This document shows positions 47,071-54,797 of a DNA stretch of 64,000 nucleotides, in pieces. The position numbers and the translations under genes were made by a program. The notes under the pieces are model-generated. The model worked only from the letters and a program-made list of their open reading frames with translations. It was not told the DNA's origin and did not search any database. How positions within the stretch are numbered: the first letter of the stretch is position 1; each line of letters opens with the position of its first letter. The stretch is from Claveliimonas sp034178805 (GTDB lineage: Bacteria; Bacillota; Clostridia; Lachnospirales; Lachnospiraceae), in contig NZ_JBNPMZ010000015.1 of assembly GCF_050314255.1 (NCBI RefSeq), positions 1 to 64,000 on the forward strand, read 5' to 3'.

Positions 47071-48419
47071 TGCAGATTCAGCTGCCGGAAAAAGTAAACA
47101 GAATTATTCAGACTCTGCAGGATCACGGTTACGAGGCCTATGCGGTGGGCGGATGTGTCCGGGATTCCATACTGGGAAGAAGCCCGGAGGACTGGGATAT
47201 TACCACGTCAGCTATGCCGCAGGAGACAAAGGCGCTGTTTTCCAGAACCTTTGATACCGGAATCGAACATGGTACAGTTACAGTGCTCCTGGACGGAGAA
47301 GGATTCGAGGTAACGACCTACCGGGTGGACGGCGAATATGAAGACAGCCGCCATCCGAAGGAAGTGACCTTTACCAGAAGCCTGAAGGAAGATCTGCTTC
47401 GCCGGGATTTTACCATTAACGCTATGGCGTATAATGAAAAAGACGGGCTTGTAGATATTTTCGGAGGAATAGAAGATCTGAAGGCGGGAGTCATCCGCTG
47501 TGTCGGATGTGCGACAGAGCGCTTCTCGGAAGATGCGCTTCGGATTTTGAGGGGTGTGCGTTTTGCCGCCCAGCTCGGTTTTTCTATTGAGGAAGAGACC
47601 AGAGAGGGGATGCGAAGACTCGCACCTACTCTTCAGAATATCAGTGCCGAGCGGATTCAGACGGAGCTTGTGAAGATGCTGGTATCACCGAGACCGGATC
47701 TGCTCAGAGAAGCTTATAACCTTGGAGTTACAAAGGAATTTCTTCCGGAATTTGATCGCCTGATGGAAACAGAGCAGGAAACCCCGCATCATATTTACAG
47801 CGTAGGAGAGCATACACTTCATGCTCTCATGCAGATTCGTCCGGATAAGGTGCTTCGGCTTACCATGCTGCTCCACGATATGGGCAAACCTGATCTGAAA
47901 ACCATGGATGAAGAGGGCGTTGCGCATTTTAAAAAGCATGCCATAAGGAGTGAAGAGATTGCAAAATCAGTGCTCCGAAGGCTGAAATTTGATAATGACA
48001 CCCTGCATAAAGTGACGAAATTAGTATATTATCACGATTATCGTATGCCGGCGACTCCGGTAAATGTCCGCCGGGCGATGAATCGGATCGGTGAAGAATT
48101 GTTTCCGCTGTATCTGGAAGTGCGAAGAGCAGATATGCTGGCACAGAGTATGTATCGACGGGAAGAAAAGCTTCAGAATATCGAGGATGTCCGCATTATA
48201 TATGAGGATATCTTAAGACAGAATCAGTGTGTTTCTCTGAGGGATCTTGCTGTCACGGGAAGAGATCTGATCGAGGACGGCATGAAACCGGGAAAAGAGA
48301 TGGGAGAAGTTCTTCACTGGCTTCTGGAACAGGTTCTGGATAACCCGGAACTGAATGAAAAAGAAAACCTTCTCCGCCTTGCGCGGGAATGGAAGGAGTT
48401 TCGTCTCCTTCCAAGATGA
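47070..48419 (+). CDS. cca: CCA tRNA nucleotidyltransferase with HD domain
   Basis: A 449-residue enzyme adding or repairing the tRNA CCA end. Head and neck: YAVGGCVRDSILGRSPEDWD (GG..DxD site) and RRDFTINAMAY, EDALRILRGVRFAAQLGF. The middle has an HD domain: HHIYSVGEHTLHALMQI and LLHDMGKPDL. It is translationally coupled to proS by a one-base overlap, so the T-box also controls it. A hairpin after the stop may limit read-through into the next gene's translation. Confidence 0.95.
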   Translation: MQIQLPEKVNRIIQTLQDHGYEAYAVGGCVRDSILGRSPEDWDITTSAMPQETKALFSRTFDTGIEHGTVTVLLDGEGFEVTTYRVDGEYEDSRHPKEVTFTRSLKEDLLRRDFTINAMAYNEKDGLVDIFGGIEDLKAGVIRCVGCATERFSEDALRILRGVRFAAQLGFSIEEETREGMRRLAPTLQNISAERIQTELVKMLVSPRPDLLREAYNLGVTKEFLPEFDRLMETEQETPHHIYSVGEHTLHALMQIRPDKVLRLTMLLHDMGKPDLKTMDEEGVAHFKKHAIRSEEIAKSVLRRLKFDNDTLHKVTKLVYYHDYRMPATPVNVRRAMNRIGEELFPLYLEVRRADMLAQSMYRREEKLQNIEDVRIIYEDILRQNQCVSLRDLAVTGRDLIEDGMKPGKEMGEVLHWLLEQVLDNPELNEKENLLRLAREWKEFRLLPR

Positions 48420-48425
48420 AAAGAA

Positions 48426-48485
48426 GCATAAATTCCCCTGCACCCACATACATTGAAAAGAACATGTAAGTGTAAGGTGCAGGGG
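48426..48485 (+). promoter_or_regulatory. Hairpin masking the CotS ribosome site, with a sporulation-type promoter inside
   Basis: CCCCTGCACC (48435-48444) pairs perfectly with GGTGCAGGGG (48476-48485); the right arm contains the ribosome site AGGGG. In the left arm and loop, GCATAAATT (48426-48434) and CATACATT (48447-48454), 12 bases apart, resemble sigmaE/sigmaK boxes. A start near 48461 would lose the left arm and free the ribosome site. Confidence 0.5.
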
Positions 48486-48491
48486 ATGAAT

Positions 48492-49478
48492 ATGCAGGAT
48501 TATGAATTAAAGATACTGGAAGAGTATCAGATCAATGTGAAAAGCACCCGGAAAACCAGGGGTGCATTTTTTTGTGATACGGAAGAGGGATTGTTGCTGC
48601 TTCGGGAAGCGGGTATGTCGAAGAAACGAATCCCTGCTCTTTATAAATTGTATGCACATTTGCAGGGGCAGGGCTATGAGCGGGTAGATCAGTTTCTGCC
48701 AAACCGGGAGGGAGAATACGTCAGTGTCTCGGAAGAAGGGGTTCCCTATGTGCTGAAATACTGGTTCCGGGGACGGGAGTGTGATATCCGTAAGAGCCGG
48801 GAACTTCAGGAAAGTGCGAAGAATCTTGCAGGGCTTCATCAGAAAATGAAGCTGGAGCTGGAGGAATATGTGCCGGATGCCGTTCATCTGCGGGATGAGT
48901 ACACCAGCCATAACCGGGAACTCAAGAAAGTGCGCCGCTATATACGTTCGAGAACAGCAAAGGGAGAATTTGAATTAGCCTTTCTTCAATGTTTTGACAG
49001 CATGTATGAGTGGGCGGATGCGTCTCTGACAAGGATAGCAGATTCCGGTTATGAGGAACTTTATGCACGAAGCCTGAAAGAAAACTGTCTTACCCATGGG
49101 GATTACAACTATCATAACATACTGGTGACACCGGATGGACTGGCGACCACGAACTTCGAACATTTCCGGCGGGGGATCCAGGCGGAGGATCTGTATTATT
49201 TCCTGCGAAAAGCAATGGAAAAGCACGAGTGGAATGTAAAGCTGGGAGACTGTATCCTGAATGCCTATTGTGCGGTCCGTCCTTTATCGGATGAAGAAAT
49301 GGAATATCTGATGCTGAGATTTGCCTATCCGGAGAAATTCTGGAAAATTGCAGATTCGTATTATCGTTCCAATAAGGCATGGATACCGGTAAAAAATGTA
49401 GAAAAATTAAAGGTATCCATTATGCAGACGGAGGAAAAAAGATACTTTCTCGAGCAGATATTTGCTTTTCATTTGTAG
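48492..49478 (+). CDS. CotS-family spore coat protein (kinase-like fold)
   Basis: A 328-residue protein of the CotS/YtaA coat family with the aminoglycoside phosphotransferase fold. N-lobe: FFCDTEEGLLLLREAG and VPYVLKYWFRGRE; catalytic loop HGDYNYHNILV. The metal-binding aspartate expected after it is replaced (LATTNFEHFRRG, Asn-Phe-Glu), so kinase activity may be lost. Start 48492 has AGGGG 6 bases upstream; 48486 is the alternative. It sits after proS-cca but appears to have its own mother-cell type promoter. Confidence 0.85.
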   Translation: MQDYELKILEEYQINVKSTRKTRGAFFCDTEEGLLLLREAGMSKKRIPALYKLYAHLQGQGYERVDQFLPNREGEYVSVSEEGVPYVLKYWFRGRECDIRKSRELQESAKNLAGLHQKMKLELEEYVPDAVHLRDEYTSHNRELKKVRRYIRSRTAKGEFELAFLQCFDSMYEWADASLTRIADSGYEELYARSLKENCLTHGDYNYHNILVTPDGLATTNFEHFRRGIQAEDLYYFLRKAMEKHEWNVKLGDCILNAYCAVRPLSDEEMEYLMLRFAYPEKFWKIADSYYRSNKAWIPVKNVEKLKVSIMQTEEKRYFLEQIFAFHL

Positions 49479-49494
49479 GGGAGTGGTGTATAAT
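49466..49494 (+). promoter_or_regulatory. Promoter of the phosphohexomutase gene
   Basis: TATAAT (49489-49494) with TTTTCA 17 bases upstream (49466-49471). Only the -10 box is strong. Confidence 0.5.
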
Positions 49495-49560
49495 ATATAC
49501 TAATCAGAGGCTTCAAGTGTGTTGGATACACAGCCCGGAATATACAGGAGGTAGTTTAGA

Positions 49561-51297
49561 ATGGAATATCGTGAAATGTACGAGGAATGGCTGTCCAATC
49601 CTTACTTTGATGCAGATACAAAAGCAGAGCTGCAGGCAATCAAAGAGGATGACAATGAAATTAAAGAACGGTTTTACAAAGATCTGGAGTTTGGTACAGC
49701 CGGTCTGAGAGGAATTATCGGGGCAGGAACTAATCGTCTGAACATCTATACGGTTCGCAAGGCGACACAGGGACTTGCCAACTACATTATGAAGAAGGGA
49801 ATGCAGGATAAGGGTGTTGCGATCGCTTACGATTCCCGCCGTATGTCTCCGGAATTTGCAGATGAGGCTGCACTCTGCCTTGGAGCAAATGGAATCAAAG
49901 CATATGTTTTTGATGCGCTCCGTCCGACACCGGAACTGTCATTTGCAGTTCGCAAGCTGGGATGTATTGCAGGTATCAATATTACAGCAAGCCATAATCC
50001 GCCGGAATATAATGGATATAAAGTATACTGGGAAGATGGCGCACAGATCACACCTCCTCATGATAAAGGAATCATGGATGAAGTGAAGGCAGTAACGGAT
50101 TATAATACAGTTAAGACTATGAGTCTTGAGGATGCCAAAGCAGCAGGTGTGTACATATCCATCGGAGCAGATATTGATGACAGTTATATTGCAGAGCTGA
50201 AGAAACAGGTGATTCATCAGGATGCCATTGATGCAGTTGGAAAAGAACTGAAGATCGTGTACAGTCCGCTGCATGGAACCGGTAATATTCCTGCAAGACG
50301 TGTGCTGAAGGAACTGGGCTTTGAGAATGTATATGTTGTAAAAGAGCAGGAACTTCCGGATGGAGAGTTCCCTACCGTTTCCTATCCGAACCCGGAGGCG
50401 GCAGAAGCATTTACGCTGGGACTTAAGCTGGCAAAAGAAGTGGATGCAGACCTGGTTCTGGCAACAGACCCGGATGCAGACCGTCTTGGTGTGTATGTTA
50501 AAGATGCAAAATCAGGTGAATATAAAGTGCTGACCGGTAATATGTCCGGATGTCTGCTGGCAGATTATGAGATCGGACAGCGCCTGGCAAGAGACGGCAA
50601 ACTTCCGGAGGATGGATATCTGATTAAGACAATCGTTACATCCAACCTGGCAGATGCTATCGCAAAAGGATATGGCGTGGGACTCATTGAGGTTCTGACC
50701 GGATTCAAGTTTATCGGACAGCAGATCCTTGGCTTTGAGACAAGCGGTAAGGGACAGTACCTCTTCGGATTTGAGGAAAGCTACGGATGCCTGATCGGAA
50801 CTCATGCAAGAGATAAGGATGCAATCGTTGCAACTATGGCACTGTGTGAAGCTGCTGCATATTATAAGACCCAGGGTAAGACCCTTTGGGATGCAATGGT
50901 AGACATGTATGATAAATACGGATATTACAAAGATGATATCCAGTCTATCACTCTGAAAGGAATCGAAGGACTTCAGAAGATTCAGGAAATCCTGGAGACC
51001 CTGCGCAAGAACCCACCGACAGAGGTTGGCGGATATAAAGTGCTGAAAGCAAGAGATTACCAGGCTAATACCATCAAAGATCTGGAGACAGGAGAAGTAA
51101 CAGAGACCGGTCTGCCGAATTCCAATGTTCTGTACTATGAGTTGACAGACGATGCATGGCTTTGCGTAAGACCATCAGGAACAGAGCCGAAGGTAAAATT
51201 CTATTACGGAATCAAAGGAACATCTCTGGCAGATGCAGATGAAAAATCAGAAAAACTTGGCAAAGAAGTTCTTGCCATGATTGACAAAATGTTATAA
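49561..51297 (+). CDS. Phospho-sugar mutase (phosphoglucomutase/phosphomannomutase)
   Basis: A 578-residue alpha-D-phosphohexomutase, the long Firmicutes PgcA-like form. Motifs: GTAGLRGIIGAGTNRLN, phosphoserine loop ITASHNPPEYNGYKVYWEDG, metal loop ATDPDADRLGVYV, sugar loop GFEESYGCL and phosphate loop VRPSGTEPKVKFYYG. It links glucose 6-phosphate and glucose 1-phosphate, feeding glgC in the same window and cell-wall sugars. AGGAGG precedes the ATG. Confidence 0.94.
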   Translation: MEYREMYEEWLSNPYFDADTKAELQAIKEDDNEIKERFYKDLEFGTAGLRGIIGAGTNRLNIYTVRKATQGLANYIMKKGMQDKGVAIAYDSRRMSPEFADEAALCLGANGIKAYVFDALRPTPELSFAVRKLGCIAGINITASHNPPEYNGYKVYWEDGAQITPPHDKGIMDEVKAVTDYNTVKTMSLEDAKAAGVYISIGADIDDSYIAELKKQVIHQDAIDAVGKELKIVYSPLHGTGNIPARRVLKELGFENVYVVKEQELPDGEFPTVSYPNPEAAEAFTLGLKLAKEVDADLVLATDPDADRLGVYVKDAKSGEYKVLTGNMSGCLLADYEIGQRLARDGKLPEDGYLIKTIVTSNLADAIAKGYGVGLIEVLTGFKFIGQQILGFETSGKGQYLFGFEESYGCLIGTHARDKDAIVATMALCEAAAYYKTQGKTLWDAMVDMYDKYGYYKDDIQSITLKGIEGLQKIQEILETLRKNPPTEVGGYKVLKARDYQANTIKDLETGEVTETGLPNSNVLYYELTDDAWLCVRPSGTEPKVKFYYGIKGTSLADADEKSEKLGKEVLAMIDKML

Positions 51298-51329
51298 CAG
51301 GCGTCGAACTGTGTGACGTGGTGGAAAAA

Positions 51330-51366
51330 CGCCGAAAATCCCTTGAAAATACAGGGATTTTCGGCG
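51330..51366 (+). terminator. Stem-loop after the phosphohexomutase gene
   Basis: CGCCGAAAATCCCT pairs with AGGGATTTTCGGCG, 14-bp stem; the T-run is poor (TTATG). It lies just before the HU promoter. Confidence 0.75.
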
Positions 51367-51372
51367 TTATGC

Positions 51373-51401
51373 TTGACAAACGGTGTGAAACTATGTATAA
51401 A
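51373..51401 (+). promoter_or_regulatory. Promoter of the HU gene
   Basis: TTGACA (51373-51378), 17-base spacer, TATAAA (51396-51401). Confidence 0.8.
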
Positions 51402-51499
51402 TTATATGGAGACGCACTATGCGTAAAGCCCAACAGAAAGGGCTTTTGGTAATTTTTGTAGAAGAAGGTTCTGACATAGAACAAGAGGAGGAGAAACCC

Positions 51500-51775
51500 A
51501 TGAATAAAACAGAGTTAATAGCTGCAGTTGCTGAGCAGGCAGAGCTGTCTAAGAAAGATTCTGAGAAAGCTTTAAAGGCATTCGTTGATGTTATTACTGA
51601 AGAACTGAAAAAGGGCGATAAGGTGCAGATCGTAGGCTTCGGAACATTTGAAGTAAGTGAGAGAGCTGCAAGAGAAGGAAGAAATCCGCAGACAGGAGAG
51701 ACAATGCAGATCGAAGCATGTAAAGCACCAAGATTCAAAGCAGGAAAAGCTTTAAAGGATGCAATTAACGGTTAA
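51500..51775 (+). CDS. hup: HU family DNA-binding protein
   Basis: A 91-residue nucleoid protein. MNKTELIAAVAEQAELSKKD is the dimer helix region; VQIVGFGTFEVSERAAREGR and NPQTGE form the DNA-bending arm with its Pro tip; APRFKAGKALKDAI closes it. Start 51500 has GAGGAGGAG upstream; the longer frame from 51419 covers the leader. Own promoter and terminator, in the conserved position before rqcP-yabP. Confidence 0.97.
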   Translation: MNKTELIAAVAEQAELSKKDSEKALKAFVDVITEELKKGDKVQIVGFGTFEVSERAAREGRNPQTGETMQIEACKAPRFKAGKALKDAING

Positions 51776-51810
51776 GAGTTTTGTTAAAAATTCAGATGTG
51801 CAGATGAGAA

Positions 51811-51840
51811 ATAGATTGCGTGAAAGCGCAATCTATTTTT
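51811..51840 (+). terminator. Terminator of the HU gene
   Basis: ATAGATTGCG-TGAAAG-CGCAATCTAT followed by TTTTAC. The ribosome site of rqcP begins right after it. Confidence 0.85.
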
Positions 51841-51855
51841 ACTGGGAGGAAGAAC

Positions 51856-52095
51856 ATGAGGTTGGACAAATTTTTGAAGGTGTCCCGTCTGATCAAGCGG
51901 CGGACAGTGGCGAACGAGGCCTGTGATGCAGGGCGCGTTCTGGTAAATGGCACGGTCGCCAAGGCGTCAGTAAAAGTGAAAACAGGAGATATCATTGAGA
52001 TACAGTTTGGAACAAAAACGGTTAAGGTTGAAGTTCTCGATATCCGCGATACCACGAAGAAAGAAGAGGCAAAAGAACTTTTTCGGTATTTGTAG
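51856..52095 (+). CDS. rqcP: S4-domain ribosome-associated protein RqcP
   Basis: A 79-residue protein that is almost entirely an S4 RNA-binding domain (MRLDKFLKVSRLIKRRTVAN, GRVLVNGTVAKASVKVKTGD). In B. subtilis RqcP (YabO) works with RqcH in alanine tailing of stalled nascent chains. Start 51856 follows GGGAGGAAG. It lies upstream of yabP as in many Firmicutes. Confidence 0.92.
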   Translation: MRLDKFLKVSRLIKRRTVANEACDAGRVLVNGTVAKASVKVKTGDIIEIQFGTKTVKVEVLDIRDTTKKEEAKELFRYL

Positions 52096-52100
52096 GATGT

Positions 52101-52130
52101 GTCATAATTGCAGACAACCCCACATATAAT
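52101..52130 (+). promoter_or_regulatory. SigmaE-like promoter of yabPQ
   Basis: GTCATAATT (52101-52109), 13 bases, CATATAAT (52123-52130), close to the sigmaE pattern (ATA-type -35, CATAcaaT -10). B. subtilis yabP is sigmaE-dependent. Confidence 0.6.
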
Positions 52131-52155
52131 TATGAAAAAAGGGTTGTGATGGCGT

Positions 52156-52440
52156 ATGGAAGAAAAACAGGTGTCAAAGGCACATAAATTGGTGGTCAAT
52201 AATCGAAGAACGAGCCTGGTGACAGGTGTTTTAGACGTATTATCTTTTGATTTGAATGAAATTCTCCTGGAAACAGAACAGGGTATGATGATGGTAAAAG
52301 GGTCTGATCTGCATGTGAATCGTCTGAGCCTGGAAAAAGGAGAGGTAGATCTGGCTGGAAATATTGACAGTATCGCTTATTCCGATGCCAAGGTACAGGG
52401 AAAACAGGGCGATAATTTTCTGAGCAGATTGTTCCGGTGA
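52156..52440 (+). CDS. yabP: Sporulation protein YabP
   Basis: A 94-residue YabP protein (KLVVNNRRTSLVTGVLDVLS, ILLETEQGMMMVKGSDLHVN, RLSLEKGEVDLAGNIDSIAY). It is a small beta-rich protein needed at an intermediate stage of sporulation, in the mother cell. Four bases separate it from yabQ. A sigmaE-like promoter is upstream. Confidence 0.95.
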   Translation: MEEKQVSKAHKLVVNNRRTSLVTGVLDVLSFDLNEILLETEQGMMMVKGSDLHVNRLSLEKGEVDLAGNIDSIAYSDAKVQGKQGDNFLSRLFR

Positions 52441-52444
52441 CGAG

Positions 52445-52777
52445 ATGAAAGGAATCGGAAGTGAAGGTATTGCCTTTCTGCAGGCCCTTTTGGCAGGGAT
52501 GATCGTATATAGCGTCTATCTGTGCGTGCGAAAGCTGCGCCGGGTAATACGCCATAGCCTGACAGCTGTTGCAATCGAGGATGCGCTGTTCTGGCTGGCA
52601 ACTGCAATTTATCTGTTTGTGCAGATTTACTATACAAGCAATGGTAGTATAAGATGGTATTTTGTACTAGGTGTTGTATTGGGGGCGGAAATTGTCTTCG
52701 CTCTTCAGCGGCGTGTGGAGAAGATTGTTGAAAAAAATGTACGGAAGAGGGGAGATAAATTCCGTCAAAAGTATTGA
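52445..52777 (+). CDS. yabQ: Spore cortex biosynthesis protein YabQ
   Basis: A 110-residue membrane protein with about three helices (LQALLAGMIVYSVYLCV, DALFWLATAIYLFVQIYY, WYFVLGVVLGAEIVFAL) and a basic tail, matching YabQ in order and place. In B. subtilis it sits in the outer forespore membrane and is needed for cortex. Follows yabP directly. Confidence 0.92.
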   Translation: MKGIGSEGIAFLQALLAGMIVYSVYLCVRKLRRVIRHSLTAVAIEDALFWLATAIYLFVQIYYTSNGSIRWYFVLGVVLGAEIVFALQRRVEKIVEKNVRKRGDKFRQKY

Positions 52778-52885
52778 ATTTAACTGAAAAAACAGATAAG
52801 ATGTTATAAGAGCGGACGCAGAAAATATGCTGTGATCCGGATTATTAGTCAAAATATATTGACGGTCAGGGTGAGTATAATAAAA

Positions 52886-53209
52886 ATGAGTGGAATTAAG
52901 CAGAAGAGAAAGGCAAACCGGCAGCAGAAGCGGTTAAGCCGACATAAGAGGAGTATCCTCTGTATCAGCAGTGTTATCATACTTCTGGTAGCGGTGGTTT
53001 CCGTAAGCGGTGTTGCGCTGCAGACGAAAAACAAAGCATACATAGCACAGGAACAGGAGCTTCAGGAGCAGATTGATGAAGAAAAAGCCAGAGCTCAGGA
53101 GATTGAAGAGCTGGAGCAGTATGTGGGTACGGACGAGTATGTAGAGCAGACTGCGAAGGATAAACTGGGACTGGTTCACGAGGGTGAGATCATATTTAAA
53201 GCAAAGTAG
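52886..53209 (+). CDS. divIC: Septum formation initiator, FtsB/DivIC family
   Basis: A 107-residue type II membrane protein. Basic N-terminus (KQKRKANRQQKRLSRHKR), one helix (ILCISSVIILLVAVVSVSGV), coiled coil (AYIAQEQELQEQIDEEKARA) and the C-terminal motif EYVEQTAKDKLGLVHEGEII. It joins the divisome with FtsL and DivIB. ATG 52886 has only a weak GGGTGAG site; a GTG start at 52832 would add 18 residues. Confidence 0.9.
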   Translation: MSGIKQKRKANRQQKRLSRHKRSILCISSVIILLVAVVSVSGVALQTKNKAYIAQEQELQEQIDEEKARAQEIEELEQYVGTDEYVEQTAKDKLGLVHEGEIIFKAK

Positions 53210-53217
53210 AACACAAA

Positions 53218-53252
53218 AGAGATTGCGTAATCGCGCAATCTCTTTTTTTTAC
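53218..53252 (+). terminator. Terminator after divIC
   Basis: AGAGATTGCG-TAATCG-CGCAATCTCT followed by TTTTTTT. A palindrome TATAGAA-AACG-TTCTATA (53257-53274) follows in the spoIIE leader. Confidence 0.85.
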
Positions 53253-53293
53253 TCTATAGAAAACGTTCTATATAACAGAAAGGGGCAGAGGCA

Positions 53294-54697
53294 GTGGAGA
53301 ACATAAAAGAACGGGAAGTATTTGCCAATCCATATGTGGTTCAGATGGACAGGTTTGCAGCTTCCCTCAGACATCTTTCGGAAAAATTCCTTCATTTGGA
53401 AGATTATAAGGGGAGTTTTACCAGAGATGAGGTGGAGGAAATGTTTCTGCGGGTTTCGGAAAAGGTCTGCTCAAAATGTGAGAGGAAGCAGTGGTGCCTG
53501 GTGGAAGACAGAGTACACACCAGCCAGATGGTATATGAGATTCTGTGCACAATTGAGGAATATGGTGCAGAACTGAATATAGAAACGAAGCGTCGCCTTC
53601 AGAAAAAATGTCTGATGGCGCCGAGGTTTTTAAGAGAGATGCTGGAAGTATTTGAAAATGCAAAGCAAAGGCTGTTGTGGAACAATCAGATCGTACAGAA
53701 CCGGCAGGGATGTGCGGTGCAGCTGAATTCATTTGCAAATGTGATCCAGAATACAGTGAGAGAGATCGATGCGGGGATTTTTGAGGACGAGCATCTGGAG
53801 AAACGGATCAAAAACAGGCTGAAACGCATGGGGGCCAAGATGATCAGCAGTGTGTTTCTGCTGACCAGACAGGGGTGTTATGAAATCCATCTGACTTTAA
53901 AGGCAGCGAAAGGGCAGTGCCTGCAGACAAAGGAAATCGCCGGAGCCATCTCAGAATGTGTGGGAAGAACAATGGTGCCGGAGCAGGGAGAGCGGATGGT
54001 AGTAGGCGAAGAATACTGCACTGTGGTATGGGTAGAGGGACCCAGATTCCACACATTGCAGGGAGTGGCAAGAATCGGAAAAGGCTGTGACAGCATATCC
54101 GGAGATACATTTTTAATGAAGAACCTTCCGGGAGGAAAGCAGGGAGTGGTACTTTCGGATGGAATGGGGTCCGGAGAGACGGCATTTCGGGAAAGCGCTA
54201 TGGTAGTGGAGATGATGGAAGAATTGCTGATGTCCGGATTTCCGGCGGATACGGCGGTACAATTGATGAACACGGCGCTGGTAACCGGGCGGGAAGAGGT
54301 GCGTTTCTCTACGATAGATATGTGCCTTTTTGATCTCTATCAGGGAGAGTGTGAATTTGTAAAGGCGGGCGCATCCTCTACGTTTATCCGGCATGATGGA
54401 AAAACGGAGAGAATCACTTCGGACACACTGCCGATAGGAGTGCTGCCGGATATTTCCCTGAAACGGGTGACAAAAGAACTCTCAGACGGAGATTTTGTAG
54501 TTTTGATGACGGATGGTGTGCTGGACGCCCTTCCGGCAGGGGAACAGGAGGCTCTGATGGGGGCTTTTATAGGAGGAAATAATATCAATAATCCTGGAGA
54601 ACTGGCGCATCATATTTTAGGACAGGTGCTGGAGTGGACAGGAGAACCGCCAATGGACGATATGACAGTGATTGCTGTGGGGATATGGCGCATTTGA
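53294..54697 (+). CDS. SpoIIE-like PPM phosphatase lacking the membrane domain
   Basis: A 467-residue protein that matches the middle and C-terminal part of SpoIIE. Region II (residues about 10-230) has CSKCERKQWCL and a long helix; the PPM phosphatase has VLSDGMGSGETAFRESAMVV, RFSTIDMCLFDL, GASSTFIRHDG, LMTDGVLDA and PPMDDMTVIAV. SpoIIE dephosphorylates SpoIIAA and so activates sigmaF. The usual ten N-terminal helices are absent; the GTG start at 53294 follows AAAGGGGC and no helices are encoded upstream. Position between divIC and tilS is as for spoIIE. Confidence 0.9.
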   Translation: MENIKEREVFANPYVVQMDRFAASLRHLSEKFLHLEDYKGSFTRDEVEEMFLRVSEKVCSKCERKQWCLVEDRVHTSQMVYEILCTIEEYGAELNIETKRRLQKKCLMAPRFLREMLEVFENAKQRLLWNNQIVQNRQGCAVQLNSFANVIQNTVREIDAGIFEDEHLEKRIKNRLKRMGAKMISSVFLLTRQGCYEIHLTLKAAKGQCLQTKEIAGAISECVGRTMVPEQGERMVVGEEYCTVVWVEGPRFHTLQGVARIGKGCDSISGDTFLMKNLPGGKQGVVLSDGMGSGETAFRESAMVVEMMEELLMSGFPADTAVQLMNTALVTGREEVRFSTIDMCLFDLYQGECEFVKAGASSTFIRHDGKTERITSDTLPIGVLPDISLKRVTKELSDGDFVVLMTDGVLDALPAGEQEALMGAFIGGNNINNPGELAHHILGQVLEWTGEPPMDDMTVIAVGIWRI

Positions 54698-54727
54698 AAG
54701 GGGATTTGAAAAGGGATAATCCGGGAC

Positions 54728-54756
54728 TTGCTTTTTGAAAGAAATTTTTATATAGT
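54728..54756 (+). promoter_or_regulatory. Promoter of tilS-hpt-ftsH
   Basis: TTGCTT (54728-54733), 17-base spacer, TATAGT (54751-54756), 42 bases before tilS. Confidence 0.6.
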
Positions 54757-54797
54757 GATGTTGAAAGCGTTCTGAAGTCTCCGGAGGAAAATAGCGA

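Noticed and set aside
53257..53274. Palindrome TATAGAA-AACG-TTCTATA as a SpoIIE operator
   Set aside because: Short, AT-rich and without a second site; it could equally be part of a promoter, so no separate claim is made.
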